Positions 18,208-27,928 of a DNA stretch of 64,000 nucleotides are shown here, one piece after another. Source of the DNA: Mesorhizobium sophorae. GTDB lineage: Bacteria > Pseudomonadota > Alphaproteobacteria > Rhizobiales > Rhizobiaceae. The notes below the pieces were generated by a model, which was given only the letters and a program-made list of their open reading frames with translations, did not search any database and was not told the DNA's origin. The translations under genes and the position numbers were made by a program. The first letter of the stretch is position 1; each line of letters begins with the position of its first letter. Location: the NCBI RefSeq assembly GCF_002270415.1, contig NZ_NNRI01000001.1, positions 248,001 to 312,000 of the forward strand. The letters run 5' to 3'.

Positions 18208-18483
18208 TCACCCTTCCGTCCGCTTCCAGTGGACGGACAGCGACAGGCCGACGATGTAGGCGCAAGCCAATACGAATGCCAGGATCAGGAATTTGGTGAC
18301 GGTCACATGGCCGGGCAACCCAAGGCCATTCCAGGCAAAGCTTCCGATCACAAGCAGCGCGGTAGCCGCGATCAGGGCGGGAGCCTTGAACCGCAGTCCC
18401 AACAGAACGCCCCCCGCCGATACAGCCACGACACTCATGAGCACCGAAATCTCCAGTGATACCCGCAGCACAGATCGACTCAC
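18208..18483 (-). CDS. Small membrane protein, hypothetical
   Basis: A 91-residue protein with about three hydrophobic segments (VLMSVVAVSAGGVLLGLRF, LIAATALLVIGSFAW, FLILAFVLACAYIVGLSL). No family recognised. The start is either GTG 18483 or ATG 18438; neither has a strong ribosome site. Its 3' end is 12 bases from the convergent ExoY-like gene. Position suggests a small accessory membrane protein for export, but this is inference. Confidence 0.5.
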   Translation of the reverse strand: MSRSVLRVSLEISVLMSVVAVSAGGVLLGLRFKAPALIAATALLVIGSFAWNGLGLPGHVTVTKFLILAFVLACAYIVGLSLSVHWKRTEG

Positions 18484-18707
18484 TGCGGCAGGGAAGGTTT
18501 CGTCAGCGTGTGCTCACTGATATGCGGCCTCAAAGTGCATGGCAAGTGCCAGGGTATTGCGCAGACGATCCGGTTAGGCATAGCCCCCAGTTTTCTTGCG
18601 CCCTTGTTCTTCGTGCTTCCAGGCGGCTTCCAGCCGCAATTTCAGCTTCCGAAGCCCACGCCAATGGGTGCGACGGGTGAGGACCTCACTGAACCATGCA
18701 AGTTTGA

Positions 18708-20018
18708 TCAGTTGGTGCCCTGAATCGGGAGCGTCTCTGCCTGCACGCTGCCGCCTGCAGGTAGGGCAGCCAAGCCGGACGGGGGCGGGGGGATATCGAT
18801 CTTCACGGTATCGCCTGGCTCGATCGGCGTGGTTTCCTCAGCCGTGAGCTCTTGCGAGCCGCTGTCCGTCATCCTCACGATCTTGAAGATCGGCTTGGCC
18901 CGTTCGCCGCGCTCTCTAAGGGCGAGCAGAGCAGGTGCCGTGACCTCGGTATCGTGCAGCAACTGCACTGCGGTGTTGGCCTTGCTGGTCACTTCGTTGA
19001 GCTGCAGCTGCGTCTCGCGCAAGGAAGCGGCGACTTCGCTGGCTTGGCTATTGGCGAGGTTGAGGATCTCGATGTCGGTCTTGCTTATCTCCTGCCTGAC
19101 TCGCAAAAGCGAGGTCTCGGCAACCAACCTGTCGCTCTGCATCTGTGCGACCGTTCCCTGTAGAGAGAGTTCCCGCGGTGCAACCGCCAACCCCTTCTGG
19201 ACAAGGGCCGAAACACCCGCGAGTTCCTTCTGGATGAGTTCGATCTGTTGGTCGTGGAAGGCCATCTGCTGGCCGAGCGAGGTCAGTTCCTTTTCGAGGA
19301 AATCCTTGAGTTCGCGGAGCGCACGGAGTTGCGTCGCCATGGCGTCCTTGCGGACAGCGAAGATCTTGCGCTCCTGCTCCATCGCAACCGCGACCGTCTC
19401 GTTCGAAGCCCTGTCCATCAGTTGCGCAGGGAAGGCGATGTCGTCGCTGCCAGCCAGTTCCGATTCCAGCCGCGCTTTGCGGGCGAGCAGACTGACGTTG
19501 CTCAGCGCCAGCAGACCCACGTCGCCCTGGCCCGCGATGACTTCACGCTCGAGCCTCGACATGTCCTCCTCGCGTGTTCGCAAGCCGCCGGCGATTCCCA
19601 TCGCCTGCAAGACCGTCAGTCCGGGTCTGAAGGGAAACTCGCCGGGCTGCGTGACGTAGCCGACGATGTAGAACGGCCTGTACTGGACAATCTCGACGGC
19701 GACATCCGGCTGGCGGCCGAGTCCCATCTGCTGCATCAGGCGGTCGCCGATCGCACGGGCGAGGTCGCCGGGGGCGGTGCCTTGCGCTCGTATCTGGCCG
19801 ACGAATGGAAGGAAGAGCGTGCCGTCGGCACCGACAACGAAGCTGTCGTTGAGAGCCGTCCATTCGAAGATCACGTCGCGTGATGCGCGCCATTCGTAAA
19901 CCTTGAGCCTGACCTTGTCCTGGGGGCCGAGGAGATACTCGGCAGCCATCGTCGGCAATGGGCAGGCAGCTGCTGCCGCCAATGAAGCCGCCGCCACCGT
20001 CAAAAGCCATTTCCGCAT
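18708..20018 (-). CDS. Polysaccharide export outer-membrane (OPX) family protein, ExoF/GumB-like
   Basis: A 436-residue periplasmic/outer-membrane export protein. The signal peptide covers residues 1-26 (MRKWLLTVAAASLAAAAACP). The Poly_export motif YLLGPQDKVRLKVYEWRASRD starts the mature part, followed by a SLBB-like segment (FYIVGYVTQPGEFPFRPG). Residues of about 190-370 form long coiled coils, as in Sinorhizobium ExoF. A lipobox is not obvious. ATG 20018 has GGGAAAG upstream. It lies 14 bases after the upstream glycosyltransferase gene, so the two are co-transcribed. Confidence 0.87.
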   Translation of the reverse strand: MRKWLLTVAAASLAAAAACPLPTMAAEYLLGPQDKVRLKVYEWRASRDVIFEWTALNDSFVVGADGTLFLPFVGQIRAQGTAPGDLARAIGDRLMQQMGLGRQPDVAVEIVQYRPFYIVGYVTQPGEFPFRPGLTVLQAMGIAGGLRTREEDMSRLEREVIAGQGDVGLLALSNVSLLARKARLESELAGSDDIAFPAQLMDRASNETVAVAMEQERKIFAVRKDAMATQLRALRELKDFLEKELTSLGQQMAFHDQQIELIQKELAGVSALVQKGLAVAPRELSLQGTVAQMQSDRLVAETSLLRVRQEISKTDIEILNLANSQASEVAASLRETQLQLNEVTSKANTAVQLLHDTEVTAPALLALRERGERAKPIFKIVRMTDSGSQELTAEETTPIEPGDTVKIDIPPPPSGLAALPAGGSVQAETLPIQGTN

Positions 20019-20032
20019 TGTCTTTCCCGCCG

Positions 20033-20905
20033 TCAGATTTTCAGGATGTATTCGGGTTCGATTCGTCCCATGGCGATGTGCAGGATCGCCAGCATGTTGC
20101 CCCTGAGCCTGCCCCTGCGATCGATATACGGCTCGGGCCGCAGGCTCTTTGCGAGGTTGGCCGCAATATTCCTGAACATTAGGGGAAGCGCGAAAGAGGC
20201 CGGAACGGAGCCCTTCCTGATCAGGTAGATCGCATTCGCAACCTGGGAATAGCCGAACCGCTTTCCGCTGACCCGGCCTGACTTGATACCGAGGTGGACG
20301 CCCGTGATTGCAGTGACGCAGACCACGCGACCTTTGGATCTCATTTGGCTGGTGAAGTCGATGTCTTCCTGCCAGCCGTACAGGACCAGGCGCTCGTCGA
20401 AGCGCAAATCTCCGACAAAGGAGGACCGGAAAGACATGTTGCATCCATACGCACCGACATGATCGACCACCGGTGGCCCATCATGTTTTTTGCCCTGGGC
20501 TTCCCGCAAGGCGGCTTCGGCATCTTCCCAGGTGAGGCCGGCATTCGTGGCGCCGTCCCTGACGACCATGCCCATCACCACCGCCCATCCGTCATTTTCC
20601 ACGAAAGCTTTCTCGACCTGCGCCAGGTATTCGGTGGACGGAACGAAATCGTCGTCGAAGAATGTGATGATGTCGAAGCGCGCCAGGGAAGGTACGAGAG
20701 CCGTGTTCCGCTGGGCAGACGATCCCATCGGTCCGAAAACGAGCGACAAGGGGAAAGGACAATCTTCCGGCAGTTCGACATGCGTGGCGTCGGGCGCCGA
20801 TACGATGACCTCGTCAGGAAGTCTCGTCTGGTCACCCAAATACCGAAGCAGGCGCGCGACCTGTCCGCGGCGGCCAAGGGTCGGGATGATCACTGCCAGT
20901 CTCAT
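20033..20905 (-). CDS. Family 2 glycosyltransferase
   Basis: A 290-residue GT-A glycosyltransferase. The N-terminus MRLAVIIPTLGRRGQ is the nucleotide-binding strand, DDD at about 84-86 (FFDDDFVPS) is the metal/nucleotide-sugar motif, and YGWQEDIDF is the catalytic-base region. The start at 20905 is preferred to upstream ATG 21043, whose extra 46 residues look non-coding. It is the promoter-proximal gene of the pair with the OPX protein. Confidence 0.85.
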   Translation of the reverse strand: MRLAVIIPTLGRRGQVARLLRYLGDQTRLPDEVIVSAPDATHVELPEDCPFPLSLVFGPMGSSAQRNTALVPSLARFDIITFFDDDFVPSTEYLAQVEKAFVENDGWAVVMGMVVRDGATNAGLTWEDAEAALREAQGKKHDGPPVVDHVGAYGCNMSFRSSFVGDLRFDERLVLYGWQEDIDFTSQMRSKGRVVCVTAITGVHLGIKSGRVSGKRFGYSQVANAIYLIRKGSVPASFALPLMFRNIAANLAKSLRPEPYIDRRGRLRGNMLAILHIAMGRIEPEYILKI

Positions 20906-21150
20906 GCTCGATCCAGTTTCGGTTCCCGCCGAAGCTAGACCGACGAGGGGACCGAAACAGCCTGCATAAAAGGTGACGGAAGCAGCTTGGCCTACCCCCG
21001 GACACAGGCTTTCGGAGTATCCCTGTAAACGACCCACAGCCATAAGTATTAGATAGGCATGCGTCCGGAACAGCCTGTAACCGATCGTACAACTTGCCGG
21101 GGCAACAAGATGGAATGGAGACTGCTGGCCTGACGAGGCTAGGGGGAACC

Positions 21151-22383
21151 ATGCTCCACGAACGCTCTTCCGATTTGGCGGTCGCGGCCAAGGTCGATGT
21201 GCCCATCGAGGAGTTCCCGGCCGCGCCGGGGCTCGGCGTCGACAGGTATGCGAGGATAGCGGTCGTTCATGACTGGTGTCCGAATTTCCGGGGAGGGGAA
21301 CGGGTTCTGGCGCAAATCTGCAAGCAGTTCCCCAATGCCGAAGTCTTCACGCTTTTCGATTTCCTGCCGCCGGAGGTGAAGGAGCAATATTTCCACGACG
21401 TGGAATTCCACACCTCCGCGGCCAACCGGATCCCGATGGTCCAGAAATTCTATCGATCGCTCTTCTTCGTTTGTCCCTTCCTGATCGAACAGTTCGACGT
21501 GACAGGCTACGATGCGGTGATCTCGTCTTCGGCCGCATTTTCGCGCGGCGTGATCACCAGGCCGGACCAGCCGCATCTATGCTATGTGCACAGCCCCGTC
21601 CGCTACGCCTGGGACGAGCAGTTTTCCTACCTTCAGCAAGGGCGGCTTGGCTTCGGGCCCAAGGGAATGCTCTATCGATACATGCTCCATCGCCTGAGGA
21701 CGTGGGACACGAGAACAGCGCACGGTCCGGACCTGATGCTGGCGAATTCGAATTATGTCCGCTCCCGGATCCAGCATATTTACGGGCGCGAGGCGCGCGT
21801 CGTTTTCCCGCCGGTCTCATTGAAAGAACTGCCCTGTGTGGAGGACAAGGACGATTACTACGTTTCGGCGTCCTTCCTCGCCCCTTACAAGCGCACCGAC
21901 CTCGTCATCCGGGCCTTCAACGAGATGCCATCGCGGCGACTGGTCATCGTTGGCGAAGGACAGCAATCAGCCAGCTTGCGGGCGCTTGCTGGTCCCAACA
22001 TCACCTTCTCGGGTTACCTGCCCCGGAAAGACTATGTGGACACCCTGGCGCGGGCGAAGGCGATGGTCTTTGCGGGCTGCGAGGATTTCGGCATAGCGCT
22101 GGCCGAGGCGCAGGCCTGTGGGACGCCGTTGGTCGCCTTCGGCCGCGGCGGGGCCGTCGACATCGTACAGCGCCTGGGATCATCCCCGGAGCCGACAGGG
22201 GTGCTGTTCAAGGCTCAGACCGTCGAGCACCTCAAGGAGGCCGTCGAACGGTTCGAAGCGAACAGCTATGCCATCACGCCCCGCGCTTGCGCCAGGAATG
22301 CCGGACGCTTTTCCGAGGAGAACTTCGACCGCGCGATCCTGGAATCACTCGGGGCCGTCCAGGCACTTCACGAGATCATGTGA
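21151..22383 (+). CDS. Family 4 glycosyltransferase
   Basis: A 410-residue GT-B enzyme. The acceptor side begins ARIAVVHDWCPNFRGGERVL; the donor domain holds ASFLAPYKRTDLVIRAF, GYLPRKDYVDTL and EDFGIALAEAQACGTPLVAFG, the E-x7-E motif of GT4 enzymes. The ATG at 21151 is preceded by AGGGGGAA; a more upstream ATG at 21094 lacks support. Its last 8 bases overlap the convergent glycosyltransferase. The sugar is not predictable. Confidence 0.88.
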   Translation: MLHERSSDLAVAAKVDVPIEEFPAAPGLGVDRYARIAVVHDWCPNFRGGERVLAQICKQFPNAEVFTLFDFLPPEVKEQYFHDVEFHTSAANRIPMVQKFYRSLFFVCPFLIEQFDVTGYDAVISSSAAFSRGVITRPDQPHLCYVHSPVRYAWDEQFSYLQQGRLGFGPKGMLYRYMLHRLRTWDTRTAHGPDLMLANSNYVRSRIQHIYGREARVVFPPVSLKELPCVEDKDDYYVSASFLAPYKRTDLVIRAFNEMPSRRLVIVGEGQQSASLRALAGPNITFSGYLPRKDYVDTLARAKAMVFAGCEDFGIALAEAQACGTPLVAFGRGGAVDIVQRLGSSPEPTGVLFKAQTVEHLKEAVERFEANSYAITPRACARNAGRFSEENFDRAILESLGAVQALHEIM

Positions 22384-23506
22384 ATTCGCGAGCCCTGACG
22401 ATCTTCGCTTCTGCGTCGACGCCGTCCGCGGCCGCCATCGCCTTGAGATAACGCAAGGCCGTCGCCCTCCAGCTGTATGCCGAGGCTCTCGCCCTTCCCT
22501 TGCCTATCATCTGCAGTCGCAAGGCCTGGGAGCCGCGAAGCTGCGCGAAACTGTCGAACCATGCGTTCGGGTCGTCGGGAGGTGCAAACAGGGCTGCGCC
22601 GCCGCAGACTTCAGGCAGGCTGGCGCGGTCGGAAACCACCACGGGGCAGCCGACGGCCATCGCCTCGAGGGCCGGGAGACCGAAGCCCTCCGTGAGCGAG
22701 GGGAAAGCCAGGCATAGCGAGTCCCTGAGCAGGGCCGCCAATTCGCCATCGGAAACGCGGCCTAGCCAGTGGATGTTTCGAGCTTCGGTCCTGGCCGTCC
22801 CTGACCTGAAGACGCGCGAATCCGACATGCCGACGATCGCTATTCTGAGTCCGGCCTCGCCAAGACGATCAGACATGTTCAGCAGGAGATCCACATTCTT
22901 GTGGGGTGCGGCACTGCCGATCAGAACAATTGTTTCCCGCGAGGCCGCCAGCCGTGTCTGTGCCGAGTGTTCAGGCTTCCATCGCAAGGCATGCTCATGG
23001 CCGTTCGGCGCGACGAAAGCCCGTTCTGCCGGGAAGACGCCGCGGCGAACCAGTTCATCCAGGGAGTAGTTGGAAACGGTCGAAATTCCGCACGCCGTCT
23101 TGCCGAGGCCGGGCAACAGGTTCCTGTAGAGTAGCTTGAAGGCAGGGGAGTAGCTCTGCGGGGCGTTCCAGACATTTGCATCATGGATGCAGACGATATG
23201 CTTGCGGGAAAGCAGCGGCCCAGTGTTGCAGAGGCTGAGCAGTCCGCTGCCATCGAGGGACGAGGGGAGTTGCACCTGCTCCCAGACATGCCCGCTTGTG
23301 CGGCCGATCTCGCGACGTTCGATGAAAGCCAGCGGGATGTCCCCGGACCCGGGCGGACAGTGCAGACTGAGTTCGAGGCCGCGGGCGAGCGGCTCCTGTT
23401 CCGCGATCAAGGCGTCGAGAGAGTGAACGACCTCGCGCGCATAACGCTGGACACCTGTTGTCGGCTGGGAAAGAAAACGCCCATTGATGGTCCAACGCCG
23501 CGCCAT
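22376..23506 (-). CDS. Family 4 glycosyltransferase (paralogue A)
   Basis: A 376-residue GT4. It opens with MARRWTINGRFLSQPTTGVQ, followed by YAREVVHSLDALI, almost the same as the start of the neighbouring gene at 23703. The donor domain has SAAPHKNVDLLL and TEGFGLPALEAMAVGCPVV. ATG 23506 has AAGGGGG upstream; the longer frame to 23566 is not supported. It is arranged head to head with its paralogue, 196 bases apart, so both may share a promoter region. Confidence 0.88.
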   Translation of the reverse strand: MARRWTINGRFLSQPTTGVQRYAREVVHSLDALIAEQEPLARGLELSLHCPPGSGDIPLAFIERREIGRTSGHVWEQVQLPSSLDGSGLLSLCNTGPLLSRKHIVCIHDANVWNAPQSYSPAFKLLYRNLLPGLGKTACGISTVSNYSLDELVRRGVFPAERAFVAPNGHEHALRWKPEHSAQTRLAASRETIVLIGSAAPHKNVDLLLNMSDRLGEAGLRIAIVGMSDSRVFRSGTARTEARNIHWLGRVSDGELAALLRDSLCLAFPSLTEGFGLPALEAMAVGCPVVVSDRASLPEVCGGAALFAPPDDPNAWFDSFAQLRGSQALRLQMIGKGRARASAYSWRATALRYLKAMAAADGVDAEAKIVRAREFT

Positions 23507-23702
23507 GTCGTCCCCCTTTCGAACCATCAATGTGGAGCCGGAAAGACGCCAGGTCACCATGGCCATCGGGTCATCCGGCTAAGCGGCAATCATCCGGATA
23601 GGCGAGGTCGGACAGCGTGCCTACCTCAAACGTTTGAGGGCCTTGGTGCTCCCGGGGATGCTAGTCTGGCTCAAGGTGCGGGAAGGACCGGGGAAGGGGG
23701 AC

Positions 23703-24980
23703 ATGGGCAAACTCGAGTTCGACACGACGGAGTCGCCGCCACCAAGACGGGCCAGACGGGTGAATGGACACCGAGCCGACGCACCCCTGGCCAGATCTGC
23801 TGCTGACGGCGCCGAATTCCTGATCGGGCATTCGGCTGGGGTGTGCGTGGACCCTGAAGCGCCGAGACGACGCTGGACGATAAACGGAGACTTCACGACG
23901 CTTCGGCCGACCGGAGTGGCCCGCTACGCCCGCGAGGTCACCTTGGCTCTCGACGCCCTCATTTCGGAAGGGCATCCCCTCGGTCGCGACCTGGAAATCG
24001 ATCTCGTGGTGCCGCGCCCGCTTTCCGAACCTCTCCGCCTCGATGCCATCTCCGTGCGTGTCGTTCCCGAATTCAACAGGCCGCGACTTCCCCAATTCTG
24101 GGTGCAGGCGCAGTTGCCCTGGCATGTGCCCGGAGGATTGCTGAGCTTCTGCAACCTGGCTCCGGTCGTGCTGAGGCGCCAGATCGCGTGCATCCACGAC
24201 ATGCACACCAGGCTCATGCCGTCGAGCTACGCGCGGGGGTTCCGGTGGGCGCACCGCCTGATCCTGCCGGCACTCGGCAGGCGGGCCGCCCGCATCACCA
24301 CGGTCTCGCAACTCTCGCGCAGCCATCTGGTCGATTTCGGGATCGCGCCACAGCAAAACATCGTCGTCACCTACAACGGCAGCGACCATGCGAAGAGATG
24401 GGATGCAGCGAGATCGTCTCTGGTCGTCGACCGGGGCAGGCCGTATGTCCTTTGCCTTGGCAGGCGGGACCAGGAATACAAGAACATGGGGCTGCTCGCC
24501 AGGCTGGCCCCACTCCTCGACGGGATGGGTCTCGACCTCTGGATGCCAGGCGATGTCGACGAGACCACGGTCCTGAGGTACGTCCCGGAAATGCCCGGAA
24601 ACATCGTCCTCCCTGGCCGCATAGGGGATGACGACTTCAAGAAGGCGCTCGAAGGCGCCCTGTGCTTCCTGTTCCCGTCACGGATCGAAGGCTTCGGGCT
24701 GCCCGCTGTCGAGGCGATGGCTTCGGGCTGCCCGGTCGTGGCCTCGACCTCGCCGTGTCTTCCCGAAATCTGCGGGGATTCGGCCCTCTATGCCGATCCC
24801 GACGACGTCCAGTCATGGGCCGAAGCCATCCGCCTGCTGATGCTTTCCCCGGACTTGCGGCAACGGCTGGTCACCAAGGGGCACGTGAGGGCGAGCAGTT
24901 ATTCCTGGCGGTGGATAGCGTGGAAATACCTCGAACTCATGGTTCAGGTCGACGCCGATTTCGGGGAGTACGGCAGTTGA
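23703..24980 (+). CDS. Family 4 glycosyltransferase (paralogue B) with N-terminal extension
   Basis: A 425-residue GT4, paralogous to the divergent neighbour: RRRWTINGDFTTLRPTGVAR then YAREVTLALDALI match from about residue 57. The donor domain has LGRRDQEYKNMGLLARLAP and IEGFGLPAVEAMASGCPVV. The first 55 residues are basic and low-complexity, without a counterpart in the paralogue. GGAAGGGGG lies directly before the ATG at 23703, supporting that long start. It is followed after 39 bases by another GT4 gene. Confidence 0.87.
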   Translation: MGKLEFDTTESPPPRRARRVNGHRADAPLARSAADGAEFLIGHSAGVCVDPEAPRRRWTINGDFTTLRPTGVARYAREVTLALDALISEGHPLGRDLEIDLVVPRPLSEPLRLDAISVRVVPEFNRPRLPQFWVQAQLPWHVPGGLLSFCNLAPVVLRRQIACIHDMHTRLMPSSYARGFRWAHRLILPALGRRAARITTVSQLSRSHLVDFGIAPQQNIVVTYNGSDHAKRWDAARSSLVVDRGRPYVLCLGRRDQEYKNMGLLARLAPLLDGMGLDLWMPGDVDETTVLRYVPEMPGNIVLPGRIGDDDFKKALEGALCFLFPSRIEGFGLPAVEAMASGCPVVASTSPCLPEICGDSALYADPDDVQSWAEAIRLLMLSPDLRQRLVTKGHVRASSYSWRWIAWKYLELMVQVDADFGEYGS

Positions 24981-25019
24981 CCGGCAGCCAGTGCAAGGAT
25001 TGATCTCCAGGAGAGCACG

Positions 25020-26177
25020 ATGAACGAGCGGCCCGACCCGCACGACCTACGCGTCGCAAGCAGACAGGCATCCGCCAGCTTGCTGCTTTTCGACAACTCC
25101 CTGTCGATCCTGAACAGGACTGGCGCCTACCACATTGCCAAGGACCTCACCGGGGAATTTGTCCCGAGCCAGGCCAGGGTCCGCTACTGGCGGCTCGGTT
25201 CCTTCGCGCCCGAGGGTCTTGCCCGCAAGATAGTCGCCCGGCTGATGATGCTGGAGATCAACTGGCTCCGCGACAGCGAGTTTCTCCTCATCCGTGACGG
25301 CATCGAAGAGCGTGGCTTCCGGCTGTTTCTGGATCCGCTCTACGTCCTGAGGTCACGCCTGACCGAGAATGATATCGTCCTGTGCCACGATGTCGGTCCG
25401 CTGACGCACAAAGAACTCTACAGCGAACGGACTTGCGCCAACTACCACCTCGCTTACGAGAAGATCCGGCGCATCAAGCCGGGGGTCGTCTTCGTCAGCA
25501 ATTTCTCTTCGAAGCAATTCAAGTCTCTTTTTGGCTCAGGTTTCCGGTTCCTGACGACAATCCCGCTGTATCTGCGCACCGAACTGTTTGACGGCCCGGC
25601 GGAAGCAATCTCCGGCTTGAGCGGTCGGTATTTTCTTACCGTGGGCGCGTTCGAAACCCGCAAGAACCAGATCGCCGCCCTGAAGGCGTATCGGGACGGT
25701 GGATTCCATCGCGAGGGAATAGAATACGTCTTGTGTGGGTCGCGTGGCGATGGTCATGCAGAGACCGCGGAGCTTGCGGGATCCATCGCCGGAGTAAGGC
25801 TCATGGGCTACGTGCCCGATGCACAGTTGCGCTGGCTCTATGCAAACGCCGAGGCATTCGTGCTGCCGAGCCTTCTCGAGGGTTTCGGGATGCCTGCACT
25901 GGAGGCCGCTTACATGGGATTGCTGCCGATAGTGTCCGCGGACAGTGCGCTCGTGGAGGCGGTGGGAGGCCAATGCTTGCAGGTGCCGCCGAACGATCCC
26001 GCGGCCATCGCGGACGCGATGCGAAAAGCGCTTTCCCGAAGCCCCGCGGAGAAGGCGGAAACAAGCCGCTCGCTGCGCAACACGGCGTCAGCTGCAACCA
26101 AGGATCGGTTTCTCCAGCAATGGAGGGATTTGCTGATCGCAGACTCAGCCAGACGTGCAGGTTTGCGCAACCTGTAA
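25020..26177 (+). CDS. Family 4 glycosyltransferase
   Basis: A 385-residue GT4 enzyme. The N-terminal part is divergent (SLLLFDNSLSILNRTGAYHI), the donor domain is clear: LTVGAFETRKNQIAALKAY, GYVPDAQLRWLY and LLEGFGMPALEAAYMGLLPI. CAGGAGAGC precedes the ATG. It forms a short operon with the GT4 gene upstream. A small hairpin follows the stop codon. Confidence 0.87.
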   Translation: MNERPDPHDLRVASRQASASLLLFDNSLSILNRTGAYHIAKDLTGEFVPSQARVRYWRLGSFAPEGLARKIVARLMMLEINWLRDSEFLLIRDGIEERGFRLFLDPLYVLRSRLTENDIVLCHDVGPLTHKELYSERTCANYHLAYEKIRRIKPGVVFVSNFSSKQFKSLFGSGFRFLTTIPLYLRTELFDGPAEAISGLSGRYFLTVGAFETRKNQIAALKAYRDGGFHREGIEYVLCGSRGDGHAETAELAGSIAGVRLMGYVPDAQLRWLYANAEAFVLPSLLEGFGMPALEAAYMGLLPIVSADSALVEAVGGQCLQVPPNDPAAIADAMRKALSRSPAEKAETSRSLRNTASAATKDRFLQQWRDLLIADSARRAGLRNL

Positions 26178-26486
26178 GCAACAAAGCTCATTGCCGAAAT
26201 GCGCGGCTAGCCCGTTACCTTGCACGGGCTCGCACTGTGCTGACGGATTTTGCGGCGATGGTATCGCGCAGCGGGAGGGTCAACCGGCTTTTCGGCGCAG
26301 ATCAGCCTCATAAGATGCGCCGCCGGACAAAGCTTCGATTGCCGGACGCCCGGCCACCCGCGGGCGCTGACACACCCAAAAAGAGGTGTTCTTCAGCCCA
26401 TAGGTTGAGGCGAAGAAACGGACAGGTGGTTCTATAGTGCACTGCACTCACTCACTCACTCACTCACTTGAAAGCTACGGGTTCTT
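26178..26486. other. Intergenic region with hairpin and microsatellite
   Basis: No gene is supported. A 7-bp hairpin (AGCCCGT 26209-26215, ACGGGCT 26224-26230) lies 31 bases after the stop of the GT4 gene and lacks a U-run. The CACT repeat is at 26445-26468, just before the pyruvyl transferase gene. Confidence 0.5.
26445..26468. repeat. CACT tetranucleotide microsatellite, six perfect copies
   Basis: Six uninterrupted CACT units, ending 18 bases before the ATG at 26487. An in-frame TGA at 26469-26471 separates the repeat from the coding frame, so it would act on promoter spacing or the 5' leader, not on the reading frame. Tetranucleotide repeats of this size are typical slippage sites for phase variation. 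Confidence 0.85.
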
Positions 26487-27803
26487 ATGCAGTCCCAAAA
26501 AACGCAAACTGAAACCGTGCTTGAGCCTCAGCTCCGATCGCATCGATGGATCAATGGCTACGACCACGCGCATGCTGTGCCAGGCACCAAGCGAATTCGG
26601 ATTGGCTTGATCGGGCAGTTTGGCGTCGGCAACTTCGGCAATGACGGCTCACTCGAGGCAATGATCGACACGCTCAGGCGGATTTGCCCCGAGGCCGAAC
26701 TTTCCGTGATTTGCACATGGCCCGAATCCGTCGAGAAAGCCTTCGGCGTGGAGACCATCAGATTGACGCGGCCGGCTATCAAGTCGCGTTGGCTCGACTT
26801 GGCGAACCGCATGCTTGGTCGAGTGCCCTACAAGATGTGGGGACCGATCCGCGCCTTCGTCAAACTTCGTGGCTTTGATGCTGTCATACTGCCTGGAACT
26901 GGTGCGTTCGATGATTTTGGCGATACTCCGTTTGGAATGCCCTACGTTTTCCTCAAGTGGTTTCTGATGGCGCGGCTAAGGGGCTGTGTCGTCGCATTTG
27001 CGAGCATCGGCGCCGGGCCTGCTTACCACCCCCTCAGTCGCGTGTTCTTCGCCTGGACTGCCCGCTGCGCGTCATATCGTTCGTTTCGCGACAGGATTTC
27101 ACGCGAATTCGTCGGGAGCCTCGGGGTTGATGTTGCGAACGACCGGGTTTTTCCCGATCTTGCTTTCGGACTACCAATCCTGACCGCCGAGCGTGAGGTC
27201 TGTGAGACCACTGTTGTTGGTGTGGGCGTGATGAACTACCGCGGTCGCACGGGTGGAAATGACTCAATCTATCAGACGTACATTGCCAAGCTCGCGGAGT
27301 TTGTCGCACGCACTGTGACACGAGGCTTCGACATTCGACTTATCCTGGGCCAGGACAATGACGAGGTTGCGGTGGTCGATCTCATCGAGCGACTCCGCGG
27401 CCGGCTTTCCGACGCTGATTTGGCCCGGGTCATTTTCAGTCGGTCTGCATCGCTGCACGACGTCATGGCGCAAATGCAGACGACTGACGTCGTGGTCGCC
27501 ACCCGATTTCACAATGTTGTTTGCGCCCTGCGGGTGGGGCTCCCTGTCATATCTCTCGGATACCTCGAAAAGCACGACGCACTTGCTGCCGACACCGGTC
27601 TATCGGCCTTTTGCACCAGCGTCGAAACCTTCAGCGTCGAATGGCTGGAGTCGCGGCTGGACGCACTCCTTGCCGAGCGGGAATTGCGAGCGCGGGAAGT
27701 TCGCGAAACGGTTTCGCGATACCGGCAACAACTTTTGGACCAGGAGGTTCTTCTTCGAACACAAGTTTTCGCCCATGCGGTGTCTCGTCCGATCTTGTCG
27801 TGA
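26487..27803 (+). CDS. Polysaccharide pyruvyl transferase family protein
   Basis: A 438-residue protein of the CsaB/ExoV-type family, which adds pyruvate ketals from phosphoenolpyruvate to sugars. Diagnostic parts: RIGLIGQFGVGNFGNDGSLE near residue 38, ILPGTGAFDDFGDTPFG, ASIGAGP and the C-terminal VVVATRFHNVVCALRVGLPVI (the R-x-H motif). Ribosome site is weak. The CACT repeat lies in its leader, so expression could vary. It precedes two further glycosyltransferase genes. Confidence 0.88.
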   Translation: MQSQKTQTETVLEPQLRSHRWINGYDHAHAVPGTKRIRIGLIGQFGVGNFGNDGSLEAMIDTLRRICPEAELSVICTWPESVEKAFGVETIRLTRPAIKSRWLDLANRMLGRVPYKMWGPIRAFVKLRGFDAVILPGTGAFDDFGDTPFGMPYVFLKWFLMARLRGCVVAFASIGAGPAYHPLSRVFFAWTARCASYRSFRDRISREFVGSLGVDVANDRVFPDLAFGLPILTAEREVCETTVVGVGVMNYRGRTGGNDSIYQTYIAKLAEFVARTVTRGFDIRLILGQDNDEVAVVDLIERLRGRLSDADLARVIFSRSASLHDVMAQMQTTDVVVATRFHNVVCALRVGLPVISLGYLEKHDALAADTGLSAFCTSVETFSVEWLESRLDALLAERELRAREVRETVSRYRQQLLDQEVLLRTQVFAHAVSRPILS

Positions 27804-27928
27804 AGCTGAGAGCGGCGGGCATGGACGACGCAAGAATCCATGAAAGCGACACCGAAGGTCGGATCGCCGTCTTGGTGAAACAGATGAGCAGATGCTCCCA
27901 CGTTCAACAAATTCGTGAAGGTTGATCA

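Noticed and set aside
26445..26468. Reading the CACT repeat as a frame-switching repeat inside the pyruvyl transferase gene
   Set aside because: A TGA at 26469-26471 is in frame with the ATG, so the repeat cannot be part of that reading frame.
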